Counted from the stretch's first letter, positions 1 through 9,116 are shown. The stretch is DNA of 64,000 nt from Veillonellales bacterium (GCA_039680175.1 JBDKTO010000067.1:62001-126000), one strand, 5' to 3'. Notes: generated from the letters alone by a model not told the origin. Program-made: numbers and translations.

Positions 1-1677
1 ATCGCCGACTTTTGTCAAACCTCCCGGATTATCGCACATCATAGTAACAACCTGACCCAGATTCCGCTCCTGGCCATTGGTAAATTTGCCAACGATTACC
101 CCATTTGAATCAATCACCGTATTATTCAATTTGCCATCGCTATAGCCATTAGCGTCACTGGTAACCGAGGTAGCAGATGAGAACTGGGTTAATCCGGTCA
201 TATCCACAGTCAGAGTCGAACTGTTTGCGCCATTGGTAAAGGAAAGCGGCAGATTCCCGCCACCAGTGGAATAACCCCCATTCTGGGTAAAGGTAACCTT
301 ATTGGCCGGAGGAAGCGGACTGGTAACTGTCATTCCCGAATCAGAACTATTGGCTGCCCAGTACCAAGTATTTGCAGCGGGCGGTGCCGTATTGGTTGGA
401 GTCGCGGCACCGGCTGCATACGTTCCGTGCCCGGAATACACGAGATTAAAGTTGATATTCTTGCCATCGTTAATATTTATACCAGTACCTGTGGTCATGT
501 CGGCTACACTCTGACTGTTTAAGGTCGTTATCGTGGCCCCTTTTTCATCTTTCACTGTAATATTCCAGGTAGGTCCCGTAGCTGTAGCAATTGTAACATT
601 CAAGTTTCTTGTTACTCCTCGATCGTCGAGAACCTTAATTGTTTCATTGTGAGTGCTACTGAGAGTATCATCAAGCGTAGTACTATCGGAAACTGAAGTT
701 GTCTTTATCGGTTCCGCATCGGTATAGGCCACAGTACCTGCTTTGTAGCTGCCAACACCGGCCCCAGGATAAGTTAATGTAAAATCAAGGTCTCCCGCTT
801 TAATACCCAAACCCGTACTGTTCATTTGCGCTAATGTTTGTCCAGTCAACGTAGTAAGTGTCGCACCATTCTCTTTCACCGCTACATCCCAGGTTTGCGG
901 CGATGCGGCAGGGTTCGGCGTGACTTCAATCGTCAATGCATGCAATACTCCATTTTTATCACCAACATAAATTTGCTGGCTGGATGGAGTAGTCGAAGTG
1001 TTATCCAAAGTCGCGCCGTTAAATTGCACCGCACTGGTGATCATGGGTTTAGCAAAAACCGTGTCAACCGAATAGGCATTGCCCTTAGCGTCGTACACTT
1101 CTTTCGTTGTCGCAAATTCACGGGTACCGACTGCATCCTTGTCCGATAAATTAGCTTTAATGGTCAGCGCATCGGTTGCCTTGGCAGGAACAGTCGCCGA
1201 AGTCGGTATTTTAATCGGCACAATTGCTGACCTATCAATAACTCCGGTATCGACATTCCCCAAATACCCCATTACATGTTCACCTGTACCAGGAACAACA
1301 AAATTACCCGAAGTATCAAAGTTGAAATTGCCTGCACGAGTGTAATATGTATCCCTACCATTCTGAATCGCAAAAAAGCCCTGCCCGTTTAAGCATAAAT
1401 CCGTTGGATTGCCTGTTGGCTGCGGGCTGCCGGGAGTAAACACGGTATCGACACTAGCAACACCCATGCCGAGACCAATCTGCATCGGATTCGAGCCGCC
1501 GGTGGTGGCGCTCCCACCTGAAGCTCCTTGCAATGTTTGGCTCAAAGTATCCTGAAAAGTAACCCGGCTGCCTTTAAAACCAATTGTATTAACATTGGCA
1601 ATATTATTGCCGATAACATCCATACGGGTTTGGTGATTTTTCAATCCGGAAACAGCGGAAAATAAAGAACGCATCAT
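1..1677 (-). CDS. flgE: Flagellar hook protein FlgE (partial, 3' end beyond window)
   Basis: This is the subunit of the flagellar hook, the flexible joint between basal body and filament, exported by the flagellar type III apparatus. The N-terminus has the rod/hook signature (SLFSAVSGL, then IGNNIANVNTIGFKGSR around residues 22-38) and the FlgE-type stretch NGQGFFAIQNG near residue 98. 559 codons are visible and the frame is still open at position 1. Residues about 224-314 and 335-425 look like two copies of one module of about 90 residues, both ending in an F-x-L-x-Y segment followed by a glycine-rich turn, so this hook protein seems enlarged by an internal duplication. The start is the first of two adjacent ATG codons; a GGGAGG lies 10 bases upstream. 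It is the last gene of the operon visible here. Confidence 0.95.
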   Translation of the reverse strand, partial: MMRSLFSAVSGLKNHQTRMDVIGNNIANVNTIGFKGSRVTFQDTLSQTLQGASGGSATTGGSNPMQIGLGMGVASVDTVFTPGSPQPTGNPTDLCLNGQGFFAIQNGRDTYYTRAGNFNFDTSGNFVVPGTGEHVMGYLGNVDTGVIDRSAIVPIKIPTSATVPAKATDALTIKANLSDKDAVGTREFATTKEVYDAKGNAYSVDTVFAKPMITSAVQFNGATLDNTSTTPSSQQIYVGDKNGVLHALTIEVTPNPAASPQTWDVAVKENGATLTTLTGQTLAQMNSTGLGIKAGDLDFTLTYPGAGVGSYKAGTVAYTDAEPIKTTSVSDSTTLDDTLSSTHNETIKVLDDRGVTRNLNVTIATATGPTWNITVKDEKGATITTLNSQSVADMTTGTGININDGKNINFNLVYSGHGTYAAGAATPTNTAPPAANTWYWAANSSDSGMTVTSPLPPANKVTFTQNGGYSTGGGNLPLSFTNGANSSTLTVDMTGLTQFSSATSVTSDANGYSDGKLNNTVIDSNGVIVGKFTNGQERNLGQVVTMMCDNPGGLTKVGD

Positions 1678-1764
1678 AATAAAACAACCTCCCTATGATT
1701 TCATTTTTATCGTTGCTGCCTCAATCAGTCGGCAGCCTGCAGGGCTTCCTCGAGAGGTCCGGCC

Positions 1765-2163
1765 CTAAACAATTACAGCACTGTCAATATTGGTAAAAAC
1801 ATTATTCTTCATACTGGCTCCATCCATCGCGGTAATCACGGTTTTGTTTTTGACGCTCACCACTAACGCCAAGTTGTTATTCATCAGCACCAAGGATTCC
1901 CTGGCGCCCTTTTGTGCCGCTTTTTCAACTGCAACATTCAGCTTATTGAGTTCCGCCTGATCAAACTGAATGTTACGGCTCTCCAACCGCTGCAACGCAT
2001 GCTGAGAAAACTGAACGCCGCTGATTTCCTGCTGAAGGACTTGAGCAAAGGCCAGTCCGTTGGCGACTTGGGATTTGGCTGATTTATCCGGTTGATTGAT
2101 GCTGCTGGATTTCTGTAAGGGAAAAACCGGCTGCTGGGGATAATAAATGCGATTACCAGCCAT
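1765..2163 (-). CDS. Small flagellar operon protein (TIGR02530-type)
   Basis: The 132-residue protein lies between flgD and flgE, the usual place of the clostridial and bacillar flagellar operon protein family TIGR02530. The core VQFSQHALQRLESRNI (about residues 50-65), followed by a helical segment and a C-terminal LVVSVKNKTVITAMD strand, matches that family as I remember it. No enzymatic residues are evident and its exact role is unknown; position suggests a part in hook assembly. The start ATG lies 5 bases after the flgD stop, with an AAGGA-type ribosome site inside the end of flgD, so the two are probably translationally coupled. Confidence 0.8.
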   Translation of the reverse strand: MAGNRIYYPQQPVFPLQKSSSINQPDKSAKSQVANGLAFAQVLQQEISGVQFSQHALQRLESRNIQFDQAELNKLNVAVEKAAQKGARESLVLMNNNLALVVSVKNKTVITAMDGASMKNNVFTNIDSAVIV

Positions 2164-2168
2164 AGAAA

Positions 2169-2600
2169 TCAGCTTCCTTTCGGCGGGGTAGGAGTAGGCG
2201 CATTCTCAACCATTATGACTTGGGATAAATCGACGCTAATCGCTGCCTTATCCAAATCACCAACCATTAGCGAAGGTGTTCCATTGGTCACTTTAACAGC
2301 CGAAACAACGCCATAATATACTTGCCCGTCACTCCCGTTCCAGGTAATCTGTTTACCGATCATACTGTTGGCTTGGGTTGAAATCATGGAAGAATTCATA
2401 TTTTGCATCTGCTCCAAGCTGGTGAACTGTGCCATTTGTGAAACAAACTGGGTATCATCCATTGGTTTCAGCGGATCCTGGTACTGCATCTGGGTAACCA
2501 AAAGCTTTAGAAAATCATCCTTACCAAGGGTAGATTGTTTATTTGTGACTTTTGGGGCCGCTGAAGTCCCGGAATTCGACTGTACAGAAATGTCTGACAT
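2169..2600 (-). CDS. flgD: Flagellar hook assembly scaffold FlgD
   Basis: FlgD caps the growing hook and is needed for hook subunit assembly. The N-terminal segment LGKDDFLKLLVTQMQYQDPLKPMDDTQF (about residues 26-53) is the classic FlgD motif, and the protein ends after the short beta region found in Firmicutes versions. I place the start at ATG 2600 (143 residues). An in-frame GTG nine bases upstream at 2609 overlaps the AAGGAG ribosome site and is unlikely. The gene follows fliK closely and belongs to the flagellar operon. Confidence 0.93.
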   Translation of the reverse strand: MSDISVQSNSGTSAAPKVTNKQSTLGKDDFLKLLVTQMQYQDPLKPMDDTQFVSQMAQFTSLEQMQNMNSSMISTQANSMIGKQITWNGSDGQVYYGVVSAVKVTNGTPSLMVGDLDKAAISVDLSQVIMVENAPTPTPPKGS

Positions 2601-2615
2601 GATTTTCACTCCTTT

Positions 2616-4316
2616 CTATATACGGTAATCTACACCTGATGCTGCGGCTGAGGATTGTGGACTGCCCGCCGCCTCCACCGCCTGAATAAACTCTTCGCTA
2701 ACCGGCTGTCGCTTGTTTTGACTTTTCATTGTCGGCTGTTGCTGAAAATTTTCCCGCGAACCGTCGGAAAAAGATTGTCCCAGCTGGGCCGATACTCCTA
2801 CATAATCAATTTTAATTCCCTGATCCGCCATTTCTTGTTTTAACTGGGGTATGGCAGATTCCAACATGCTGCGCACTTCCGCATTGCCGGAATGAAAGGT
2901 AGTACTGACTGTGCCATTTTCTACTGCCACTTTAAGGGTCAATTCTCCCAGGTGTTCCGGCTTTAGTTGGATAATCATTTCAGAATTGTGACCATTCTTT
3001 AGCAAATGAGCCTGCTGAACGATCTGTGATGTGATATCGTAAGGATCATGAACGGAATTTTGATCGGGCTGACTTGGATTGGCCGACTGCATCGCAATTT
3101 TGCCGGTAATATTCTGCTGATCGAGCAAGCCCTGAAACGCAGTAGTCGATGCGGAATTGCTATCAGACAAAGAATCCGTATTCTGCCCTGGCAAATGTTC
3201 CTTCTGACCGGTAAGCTGACCTCCGTCCTGATAAGCAGTATCATTGGCATTTGTACTATTTTTAACTATTACAGTAGATGCCTCATTAAAAATAGAATTT
3301 TTCAAATCGTCATCTTTCGCTAAAGTAGCATTACTGCCAGTTGCCATGCTAACAGAGAGTACGTGAGCATGCCCAGGCTGATTTTCTTTTTGGTCAACAA
3401 CCGTCTGCTTTTGTCCAGCAGCTGATTCCTTCTGTTCGCCATTGGCTGCAACAGCTGATACAACTAAATCCTGATTGCCGCCAATTACTTCCGTTGGCTG
3501 CGCTTGTGTGACATCGAATTGTTGTGTCGTCAAAGCAGCTTTGGGCAAAATCGCAGCCTCTTGCTTTACCAATTGAAAAGGTATTGAGGGATCATTGTTA
3601 CCGGTCGCCTGGGGTTGCTGCTGACTCACTGTCGATATCTGAGCATTACCGGTCGCCTGGGGTTGCTGCTGACTCACTGTCGGTATCTGAGCATTACCGG
3701 ACGCCTGGGGTTGCTGTTGACTCACTGTCGATATCTGAGCATTACCGGTTGCCTGGGGTTGCTGCTGACTCACTGCTGAATCAGAAACCACTGCCCTGTC
3801 CATTGCAATAAGTTGTTGTCCGACTATACTGTTTTTCCCTTCAGGCGATGCTGCATTTTTACCCTGCCGCATCGTCGGTAACAACTCTACAATCCCCCTA
3901 GCAGGAGATTTAAGTTGTCCATTCACAGCGGCAGTAGTTTGAATTACAGTTTTTTTCTCACCAGCACCAACTGTTGAGACTTGCGGTATTGCCCCCGATA
4001 AGGAACCCCCTATTATCGGTGCGGTACCCAATAAAGCGCTGGAAACGGAACCCTTGCCATCCACTAACAGCTTTTTGTCTTTTTCGTCCTGTTCCGGTGA
4101 ATCAGCCTGCTCTTTAGAATCATCCGAATTCGCTTTCCCTTTAGCTGAAGAATTCTTTGCCGTCGGTGATGATTCCCTGGCAGCACTCAAAATGCCGGCA
4201 AAACTTTGATCGGTTTTAGCAGCTTCTTCCGTAGATTGGAAACCAGAACCTTTGTCAGATAATGCTGTTTTCGAAGTCTGAATTTTTATTGGAATCATAG
4301 CCGCCATCGCATTCAT
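2616..4316 (-). CDS. fliK: Flagellar hook-length control protein FliK
   Basis: FliK is the secreted ruler that switches the flagellar exporter from hook to filament substrates. The 566-residue protein has a long low-complexity Gln/Ser/Ala/Thr-rich N-terminal part and the folded C-terminal Flg_hook domain around residues 450-520 (MIIQLKPEHLGELTLKV and a following HSGNAEVRSML segment), which recognises FlhB in characterised homologues. Residues about 180-240 are made of nearly identical 16-residue repeats of the TVSQQQPQATGNAQIS type. The start ATG has a strong AAGGAGG seven bases upstream. Operon position between the MotE-like gene and flgD matches Bacillus subtilis order. Confidence 0.92.
   Translation of the reverse strand: MNAMAAMIPIKIQTSKTALSDKGSGFQSTEEAAKTDQSFAGILSAARESSPTAKNSSAKGKANSDDSKEQADSPEQDEKDKKLLVDGKGSVSSALLGTAPIIGGSLSGAIPQVSTVGAGEKKTVIQTTAAVNGQLKSPARGIVELLPTMRQGKNAASPEGKNSIVGQQLIAMDRAVVSDSAVSQQQPQATGNAQISTVSQQQPQASGNAQIPTVSQQQPQATGNAQISTVSQQQPQATGNNDPSIPFQLVKQEAAILPKAALTTQQFDVTQAQPTEVIGGNQDLVVSAVAANGEQKESAAGQKQTVVDQKENQPGHAHVLSVSMATGSNATLAKDDDLKNSIFNEASTVIVKNSTNANDTAYQDGGQLTGQKEHLPGQNTDSLSDSNSASTTAFQGLLDQQNITGKIAMQSANPSQPDQNSVHDPYDITSQIVQQAHLLKNGHNSEMIIQLKPEHLGELTLKVAVENGTVSTTFHSGNAEVRSMLESAIPQLKQEMADQGIKIDYVGVSAQLGQSFSDGSRENFQQQPTMKSQNKRQPVSEEFIQAVEAAGSPQSSAAASGVDYRI
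3601..3775 (-). repeat. 48-bp in-frame tandem repeats within fliK
   Basis: Units begin at 3601, 3649 and 3697, with a partial fourth at 3745. They differ by only a few bases and keep the reading frame, coding for a 16-residue Gln-rich unit. High identity suggests recent expansion or slippage-prone sequence in the ruler part of FliK. Confidence 0.9.
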
Positions 4317-4360
4317 TATTTCACCTCCTTTCCCAGTTCATTTATAATAAAAGGCTGATA

Positions 4361-4960
4361 CTATCTGCCTCTCATCATCGATTGGGTCAAACGAGCAGCA
4401 CGGCTGCTATCCATCAATGCCAAAATTTTAGCCACCTGCTCATCTTCCATTTTACTTAAAATCGCAATTACAGTATTGTCATCCATTTTATTCAAAATAC
4501 TAACGGCCTCTTCCGGTTTCATGGCACCATATAACCTAGCCATTTTAGAAATTCGTTTATTTTCTTCCTGCTGCAGTTTCTGCATGGCCAATTTTTCCTG
4601 TTTTTCTTTTTCCGGATCCACCGGGATTGGCGCAACCGGTGCAAGAGGCAGCGCCGGCTCCACCGGCTGCAGCCCGGGAACTTGATTCTCGTCCGGCAAG
4701 CCGTCTAAATCCACCGGTTCAAAGTTAGTCTGTGGTTTGGTAAAGTATTGACCGATAATTGGGTAATTATATAATTTCCAATTATTTCCCATTCCTTGTA
4801 AATCCACTAATTTTAAATAAACGCCTGCAGCAAAACCAAGCCCGCTAAGAATAACTAAAACTAAAACAACAATTCCTATTTTAAAAAATACTCTGGAAGA
4901 TTTTTTTGGAGGGGAAACGGATTTTTCTTTTTCTGCAAGTTTTGCATTTTTTTCGGCCAT
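4361..4960 (-). CDS. MotE/YlxF-like flagellar membrane protein
   Basis: The 199-residue protein has a basic cytoplasmic N-terminus, one transmembrane helix at about residues 25-50, a proline-rich linker, a coiled-coil segment (EKEKQEKLAMQKLQQEE, about 112-128), and a C-terminal MgtE-N-like helical repeat domain (MKPEEAVSILNKMDD, then similar ILSKMEDEQ and ILALMDSSRA repeats). This is the layout of MotE and of Bacillus YlxF, which occupies the same place between fliJ and fliK. By analogy it may act at the motor periphery or as a chaperone for periplasmic motility proteins; no catalytic function is apparent. A G-rich site, AAGGTGGG, lies somewhat far (about 13 bases) from the ATG. Confidence 0.75.
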   Translation of the reverse strand: MAEKNAKLAEKEKSVSPPKKSSRVFFKIGIVVLVLVILSGLGFAAGVYLKLVDLQGMGNNWKLYNYPIIGQYFTKPQTNFEPVDLDGLPDENQVPGLQPVEPALPLAPVAPIPVDPEKEKQEKLAMQKLQQEENKRISKMARLYGAMKPEEAVSILNKMDDNTVIAILSKMEDEQVAKILALMDSSRAARLTQSMMRGR

Positions 4961-5026
4961 CTTCTATGTTAACCCACCTTGCCTAAATTGCGATGCATTC
5001 TCAGATAAAATAATATAATGATCACA

Positions 5027-5569
5027 CTATTGATTATATAAGGACAGCACCTTTGCCACATACGACTGGGTTTCCGAATAGGGCGGAACTCCGCCGTAAT
5101 TTTTTACAGCCTGCGGCCCGGCGTTATAAGCGGCGACCGCTTTAGTCATATCCCCATTAAACTCAGTCAGAAGCTGTCCCAGATATTGTACTCCCCCGTC
5201 GATGTTTTCCCGGGGATCCCGAATATTGCGGACACCCAGAGATTGGGCAGTTGACGGCATAAGCTGCATAACTCCTACCGCACCGGCAGAAGAAACCGCA
5301 TCGGGAGACAAATTGGACTCTGCCGTAGCCACGGCCAACGCCAGCTTGGGATCCACACCATATTTTTTTGCCGCTAAATAAAGCATTTTTTTAATATCAC
5401 TATCGTTAGCCGCGGTAGAAACTGAACTTGAAGTAATAGCTTGTCCCTGTGCTCCCGCCAAAGCCTGGGGAAAATTGCCGCTGGAGTTACTGCTGCTGGA
5501 TCCTATTGAGCGTGAAAAGCGCTGCTCAATAGTATGAATCCGCTGTATTACTTGTGTCATTCCATCCAT
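5027..5569 (-). CDS. Flagellar-operon lytic transglycosylase (SLT domain)
   Basis: The C-terminal 120 residues form an SLT-type muramidase domain: the catalytic glutamate sits in AVATAESNLSPDAVS (about residues 80-94), followed by GAVGVMQLMPSTAQSLG and the AAYNAGPQAV motif. The enzyme would cleave peptidoglycan with 1,6-anhydro product formation. The N-terminal 55 residues are Ser-rich with no clear signal peptide, so export may use the flagellar apparatus, as for FlgJ or SltF; that is inference. The ATG directly abuts the fliJ stop codon and an AGGTGAT sequence precedes it. Its place in the operon suggests local wall opening for rod passage. Confidence 0.85.
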   Translation of the reverse strand: MDGMTQVIQRIHTIEQRFSRSIGSSSSNSSGNFPQALAGAQGQAITSSSVSTAANDSDIKKMLYLAAKKYGVDPKLALAVATAESNLSPDAVSSAGAVGVMQLMPSTAQSLGVRNIRDPRENIDGGVQYLGQLLTEFNGDMTKAVAAYNAGPQAVKNYGGVPPYSETQSYVAKVLSLYNQ

Positions 5570-6025
5570 CTAATCACCTGACCCTGTTTTTCGCGCATAT
5601 TGCTGAGCGCCAATTTCATCAAGACATTTCTGTTCTTCCTGTAAAACTGTGATTTGATATTGCTGAAACCGTTTTTCCCGTAACTTTTCTACGGCCTCAC
5701 AGTTTTTCGCCGCTTCTTCGAAAATTTGAAGACATTCCTGGCGATTCTTTTCCGCTGCGGCAACAAAATCCTTTTGCCGCAAAATGTCCTTATTTATTTT
5801 ATCGATATAATTGTGAAAGCTCTTAAATAATTCAACCGTGACTTTCTGACACTGGCGCTGGCAAAAAAGCTTTTGATATTGCGACAATTCTTCTTCAAAT
5901 TTAGTAAGAACCTTAACCTCTTTATGATATTGCAAAGTTGCCATAGCAAACTGGGACTGAGCCTGCTCTTTTTTCATTTTGCGAAAATTAAGCAATGCTT
6001 CTAAACGGAAAGTAAAACGCTGCAT
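5570..6025 (-). CDS. fliJ: Flagellar export protein FliJ
   Basis: The 151-residue protein begins MQRFTFRLEALLNFRK, the typical FliJ start, and is almost entirely a charged, glutamine-rich coiled coil. FliJ works with the FliI ATPase and FlhA in type III export. I choose ATG 6025 because a GGGGGGG run lies six bases upstream; an ATG eight codons further up (6049) has no ribosome site. It sits directly after fliI. Confidence 0.85.
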   Translation of the reverse strand: MQRFTFRLEALLNFRKMKKEQAQSQFAMATLQYHKEVKVLTKFEEELSQYQKLFCQRQCQKVTVELFKSFHNYIDKINKDILRQKDFVAAAEKNRQECLQIFEEAAKNCEAVEKLREKRFQQYQITVLQEEQKCLDEIGAQQYARKTGSGD

Positions 6026-6056
6026 CCCGGTCCCCCCCGTCGATCTCATTCAAGCA

Positions 6057-7370
6057 TCAACCGACTAACGTCAGCAACCTGGAGATACTCTCCTCCATGG
6101 TTGTATTATCATAAACATCTTGCCGCAAAAACTGCTTGATTCCGCCAATTAGTCGAATTGCCTGATCAATACTGGGGTTACTTCCGGCTGCATAGGCTCC
6201 AATATTAATTAAATCCGCTGCTTCCCGGTAGGTCGCCATAATAGAGCGAACTTTTTGTGCCGCCTCATAATGTTCTTTTTGAACAACTTCCAGCATAACC
6301 CGGCTCACACTGGCTAATATATCAATAGCAGGGTAATGATTTTGCGCGGCGATGTTCCGAGACAAGACAATATGCCCGTCCAGGATACTTCGTACCGCAT
6401 CCGCTATTGGTTCGTTCATGTCGTCGCCATCGACCAATACCGTATAAATTCCGGTAATGGATCCCCGGTCACCGTTACCGGCCCGTTCTAAAAGTTTAGG
6501 CAGCACAGCAAACACGGAAGGAGTATAACCTCTGGTAGCCGGCGGCTCGCCTACTGTCAGGCCAACTTCCCGCTGCGCCATAGCAAAACGAGTAACCGAA
6601 TCCATCATAAGCATAACATTGGAGCCCTGGTCTCTAAAATATTCGGCAACCGCAGTGGCTGTCATTGCTCCTTTGATTCGGACCAAAGCCGGTTGATCGG
6701 AGGTAGCCACTACAACTACCGACCGCTTCAAACCTTCTTCTCCTAAGTCCCGTTCAATGAATTCGCGGACTTCCCGGCCCCGCTCACCAATTAAAGCAAT
6801 GACGCTGATGTCGGCTTCCGTATTACGAGCCATCATGCCTAATAAAGTACTTTTCCCTACGCCGCTGCCGGCCATGATGCCTACTCTCTGCCCGCGGCCT
6901 AAGGTCAATAACCCGTCGATTGCACGAACTCCTACCGATAATTTCTCGCTTATGCGCCGGCGTGACAAAGGCGGCGGCGGTGCAGCATGCAACGGATATT
7001 CCAATTCAACTCCCAATGGTCCCTTTTCATCAATTGGATTGCCTAACCCATCAAGAACGCGTCCCAACAACTGCTTGCCCACTTTGACCTTTAAAGTCTG
7101 CTGAGCGGAAATCACTTCGCATCCCGGCCCGATTCCCTGCATTTCGCCAATGGGCATTAACAGCACCCGATCCTGACGAAAGCCGACAACTTCAGCCGGA
7201 ATGAACGGCGTATCGTTACGGGGACACACATAACATAATTCTCCCAAATTTACACTGGGACCATGGGCTTCAATCACAAGCCCGATAATTTGCGTGATTT
7301 TCCCACTCAGCTTCATAGTATCTAGATTATTGATCGCATTGATATATCGGGCTGTATCGATCTGCTTCAT
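6057..7370 (-). CDS. fliI: Flagellum-specific ATPase FliI
   Basis: FliI is the ATPase of the flagellar type III export gate. The 437-residue protein shows the Walker A loop GSGVGKSTLLG at about residues 169-179, a Walker B strand ending in LMMDSVTRFA, and the F1-like GEPPATRGYTPSVF segment. Length is normal for the family. The ATG overlaps the fliH stop codon by four bases (ATGA), indicating translational coupling. Confidence 0.96.
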   Translation of the reverse strand: MKQIDTARYINAINNLDTMKLSGKITQIIGLVIEAHGPSVNLGELCYVCPRNDTPFIPAEVVGFRQDRVLLMPIGEMQGIGPGCEVISAQQTLKVKVGKQLLGRVLDGLGNPIDEKGPLGVELEYPLHAAPPPPLSRRRISEKLSVGVRAIDGLLTLGRGQRVGIMAGSGVGKSTLLGMMARNTEADISVIALIGERGREVREFIERDLGEEGLKRSVVVVATSDQPALVRIKGAMTATAVAEYFRDQGSNVMLMMDSVTRFAMAQREVGLTVGEPPATRGYTPSVFAVLPKLLERAGNGDRGSITGIYTVLVDGDDMNEPIADAVRSILDGHIVLSRNIAAQNHYPAIDILASVSRVMLEVVQKEHYEAAQKVRSIMATYREAADLINIGAYAAGSNPSIDQAIRLIGGIKQFLRQDVYDNTTMEESISRLLTLVG

Positions 7371-8113
7371 GGCAGCAGCCCCTGCAACACCTGCTGAACA
7401 GCCGCAAACTGAGTATCCAGCCTGGCATCCACTGTCCCATTAGGAGTTTCAATCATACAGCCGCCAATATCCACAGCCTGATCCGCCGTAATTCTCAGTC
7501 CCTGCTCTCGCCCAATCATCTTTTGCAAATCCTGCTTTGCCTGCAAGACCATGTCAAAATCCTCTTGATTCACCCGGATCACAACCTGATCCTGATCCCG
7601 TACTTTATCTAATGCAGTCTTTACAATCGGCAAAACGGCCATGGGATTTTCCTCTATCTCCCTAGCCAAAATTTTACGGGCAATTGCCATGGCAATATCA
7701 ATAACCTGACGTTCGGCGGAAGCAATCATTTCCTTTGCTTCCTGATCCGACATAGCTAAAACATGCTCTGCCTTCGCGACGGCGTCATTCAAACCTTGCT
7801 GCATTTGCTCCAATGCCGCTTGTTTTCCCTGCTGCATACCTTCCTCGTAGCCCTGCTGACGGCCAGTTGTCGCGGCTTGCTGTGTGATAATCTCAATCTG
7901 CTGATTTGCTTCTTCAATACAAGCGTTTGCTTTTGCCTTGGCGTCGGTGATGATTTTATTCGCCTCTGCTTCTGCTGCTCCAACCATACCAGTAGTTTCC
8001 GGGGAATCAAATTCCGGCTCTTCCACCGGCGTTGAAATGTCAGGCATAGAAAAATTACTAGTAATAATAACCGGATCATCCTGCAGCGATACAGATTTTA
8101 TAATTTTAAACAA
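7367..8113 (-). CDS. fliH: Flagellar assembly protein FliH
   Basis: FliH is the stator-like regulator of the FliI ATPase. The protein has a central Gln/Ala/Glu-rich helix with the GYEEGMQQGKQAALEQ motif and the C-terminal FliH/HrpE domain. I place the start at TTG 8113 (248 residues): AAAGGAG lies nine bases upstream, and the TTG overlaps the fliG stop by eight bases. The longer frame to 8164 would run deep into fliG without a ribosome site. Confidence 0.88.
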   Translation of the reverse strand: MFKIIKSVSLQDDPVIITSNFSMPDISTPVEEPEFDSPETTGMVGAAEAEANKIITDAKAKANACIEEANQQIEIITQQAATTGRQQGYEEGMQQGKQAALEQMQQGLNDAVAKAEHVLAMSDQEAKEMIASAERQVIDIAMAIARKILAREIEENPMAVLPIVKTALDKVRDQDQVVIRVNQEDFDMVLQAKQDLQKMIGREQGLRITADQAVDIGGCMIETPNGTVDARLDTQFAAVQQVLQGLLP

Positions 8114-9116
8114 TGATTTCGTCTCCTTTGCCACGGGAAACAATAATTTCACCGGACTCTTCAAGACGACGGATTACATTTACAATTTTCTGCTGTGCTT
8201 CCTCGACATCACGGATACGAACCGGTCCCATATATTCAATTTCCTCCCGGAGATTGTCGGCAGCCCGCTTAGACATGTTTTTATATATTTTGTCACCCAC
8301 TTCACTGGAAGACGCCTTAAGGGCCAACGCCAAATCTTTCGAATCAATTTCCCGCAATACCAGCTGCAGGGAGCGATCGTCAAGCAGCACAATGTCTTCG
8401 AAAACAAACATGCGGCGCTTGATTTCCTCCGCCAGTTCCGGATTCTGGACTTCCAAATTTTCAATAATGGTACGTTCCGTCGTACGGTCAACCCGATTCA
8501 GTACTTCAACAATGGAATCCACACCGCCGGCAGCCGTAAAGTCCTGGGTTGCCAGCGACGATAATTTACGTTCCAATATACGCTCCACATCTTTTAATAC
8601 ATCCGGCGAAGTCCGGTCCATAGTGGCAATTCGTTTTGCCACATCCACCTGACGATCCGGCGGTAAGGCGGAAAGAATAGCAGCAGACTGTTCCGGATTC
8701 AAATAAGCCATGATCAAAGCAATCGTTTGAGGATGCTCATTCTGGATAAAATTCAATAATTGAGCCGGGTCTGTTTTTCGGGCAAAATCAAAAGGACGAA
8801 TTTGAAGACTGGAAGTAAGCCGGTTAATAATCGCTACTGCCTTTTCTGTTCCCAGTGCTTGCTCCAAAATCTCTCGGGCATAGTCCAAGCCGCCGGAGGA
8901 AAGATACTCTTGCGCCAAGGCCATTTGGTGAAATTCAGTTAAAACTTTGTCCTTTTGCTCTTGTGTCACTTGCCGCTGATTGGCAATTTCTAATGTTAAT
9001 TTTTCAATTTCATCTTCCCGCAAATGCTTAAACACCTGGGCGGAAATTTGAGGTCCAAGAGCGATCAAGAGTATTGCTGCTTTTTGTTTCGTCGTCATCT
9101 CATTTGATTGATACAC
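8106..9116 (-). CDS. fliG: Flagellar motor switch protein FliG
   Basis: FliG links the MS ring to the C ring and transmits torque from the stators. Diagnostic segments are QKAAILLIALGP near the N-terminus, the EHPQ motif at mid-protein (IQNEHPQTIALIMAYL), and the C-terminal charged torque helix with VFEDIVLLDDRSLQLVLREID. The start is ambiguous: GTG 9116 has a GGGGGGG run six bases upstream, while ATG 9140, overlapping the fliF end by eight bases, has no visible ribosome site. I prefer the GTG, but the ATG version (344 residues) is possible. Confidence 0.93.
   Translation of the reverse strand: MYQSNEMTTKQKAAILLIALGPQISAQVFKHLREDEIEKLTLEIANQRQVTQEQKDKVLTEFHQMALAQEYLSSGGLDYAREILEQALGTEKAVAIINRLTSSLQIRPFDFARKTDPAQLLNFIQNEHPQTIALIMAYLNPEQSAAILSALPPDRQVDVAKRIATMDRTSPDVLKDVERILERKLSSLATQDFTAAGGVDSIVEVLNRVDRTTERTIIENLEVQNPELAEEIKRRMFVFEDIVLLDDRSLQLVLREIDSKDLALALKASSSEVGDKIYKNMSKRAADNLREEIEYMGPVRIRDVEEAQQKIVNVIRRLEESGEIIVSRGKGDEIIV

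Noticed and set aside
3601-3775. CRISPR-like array
   Set aside because: The repeats are contiguous with no spacers and lie in frame inside fliK.
8113-8652. Plus-strand open frame of 179 codons opposite fliG
   Set aside because: It is a Ser/Arg-rich shadow of fliG with no ribosome site or recognisable motif; similar long shadows opposite fliF, polA and pyk were also dropped.
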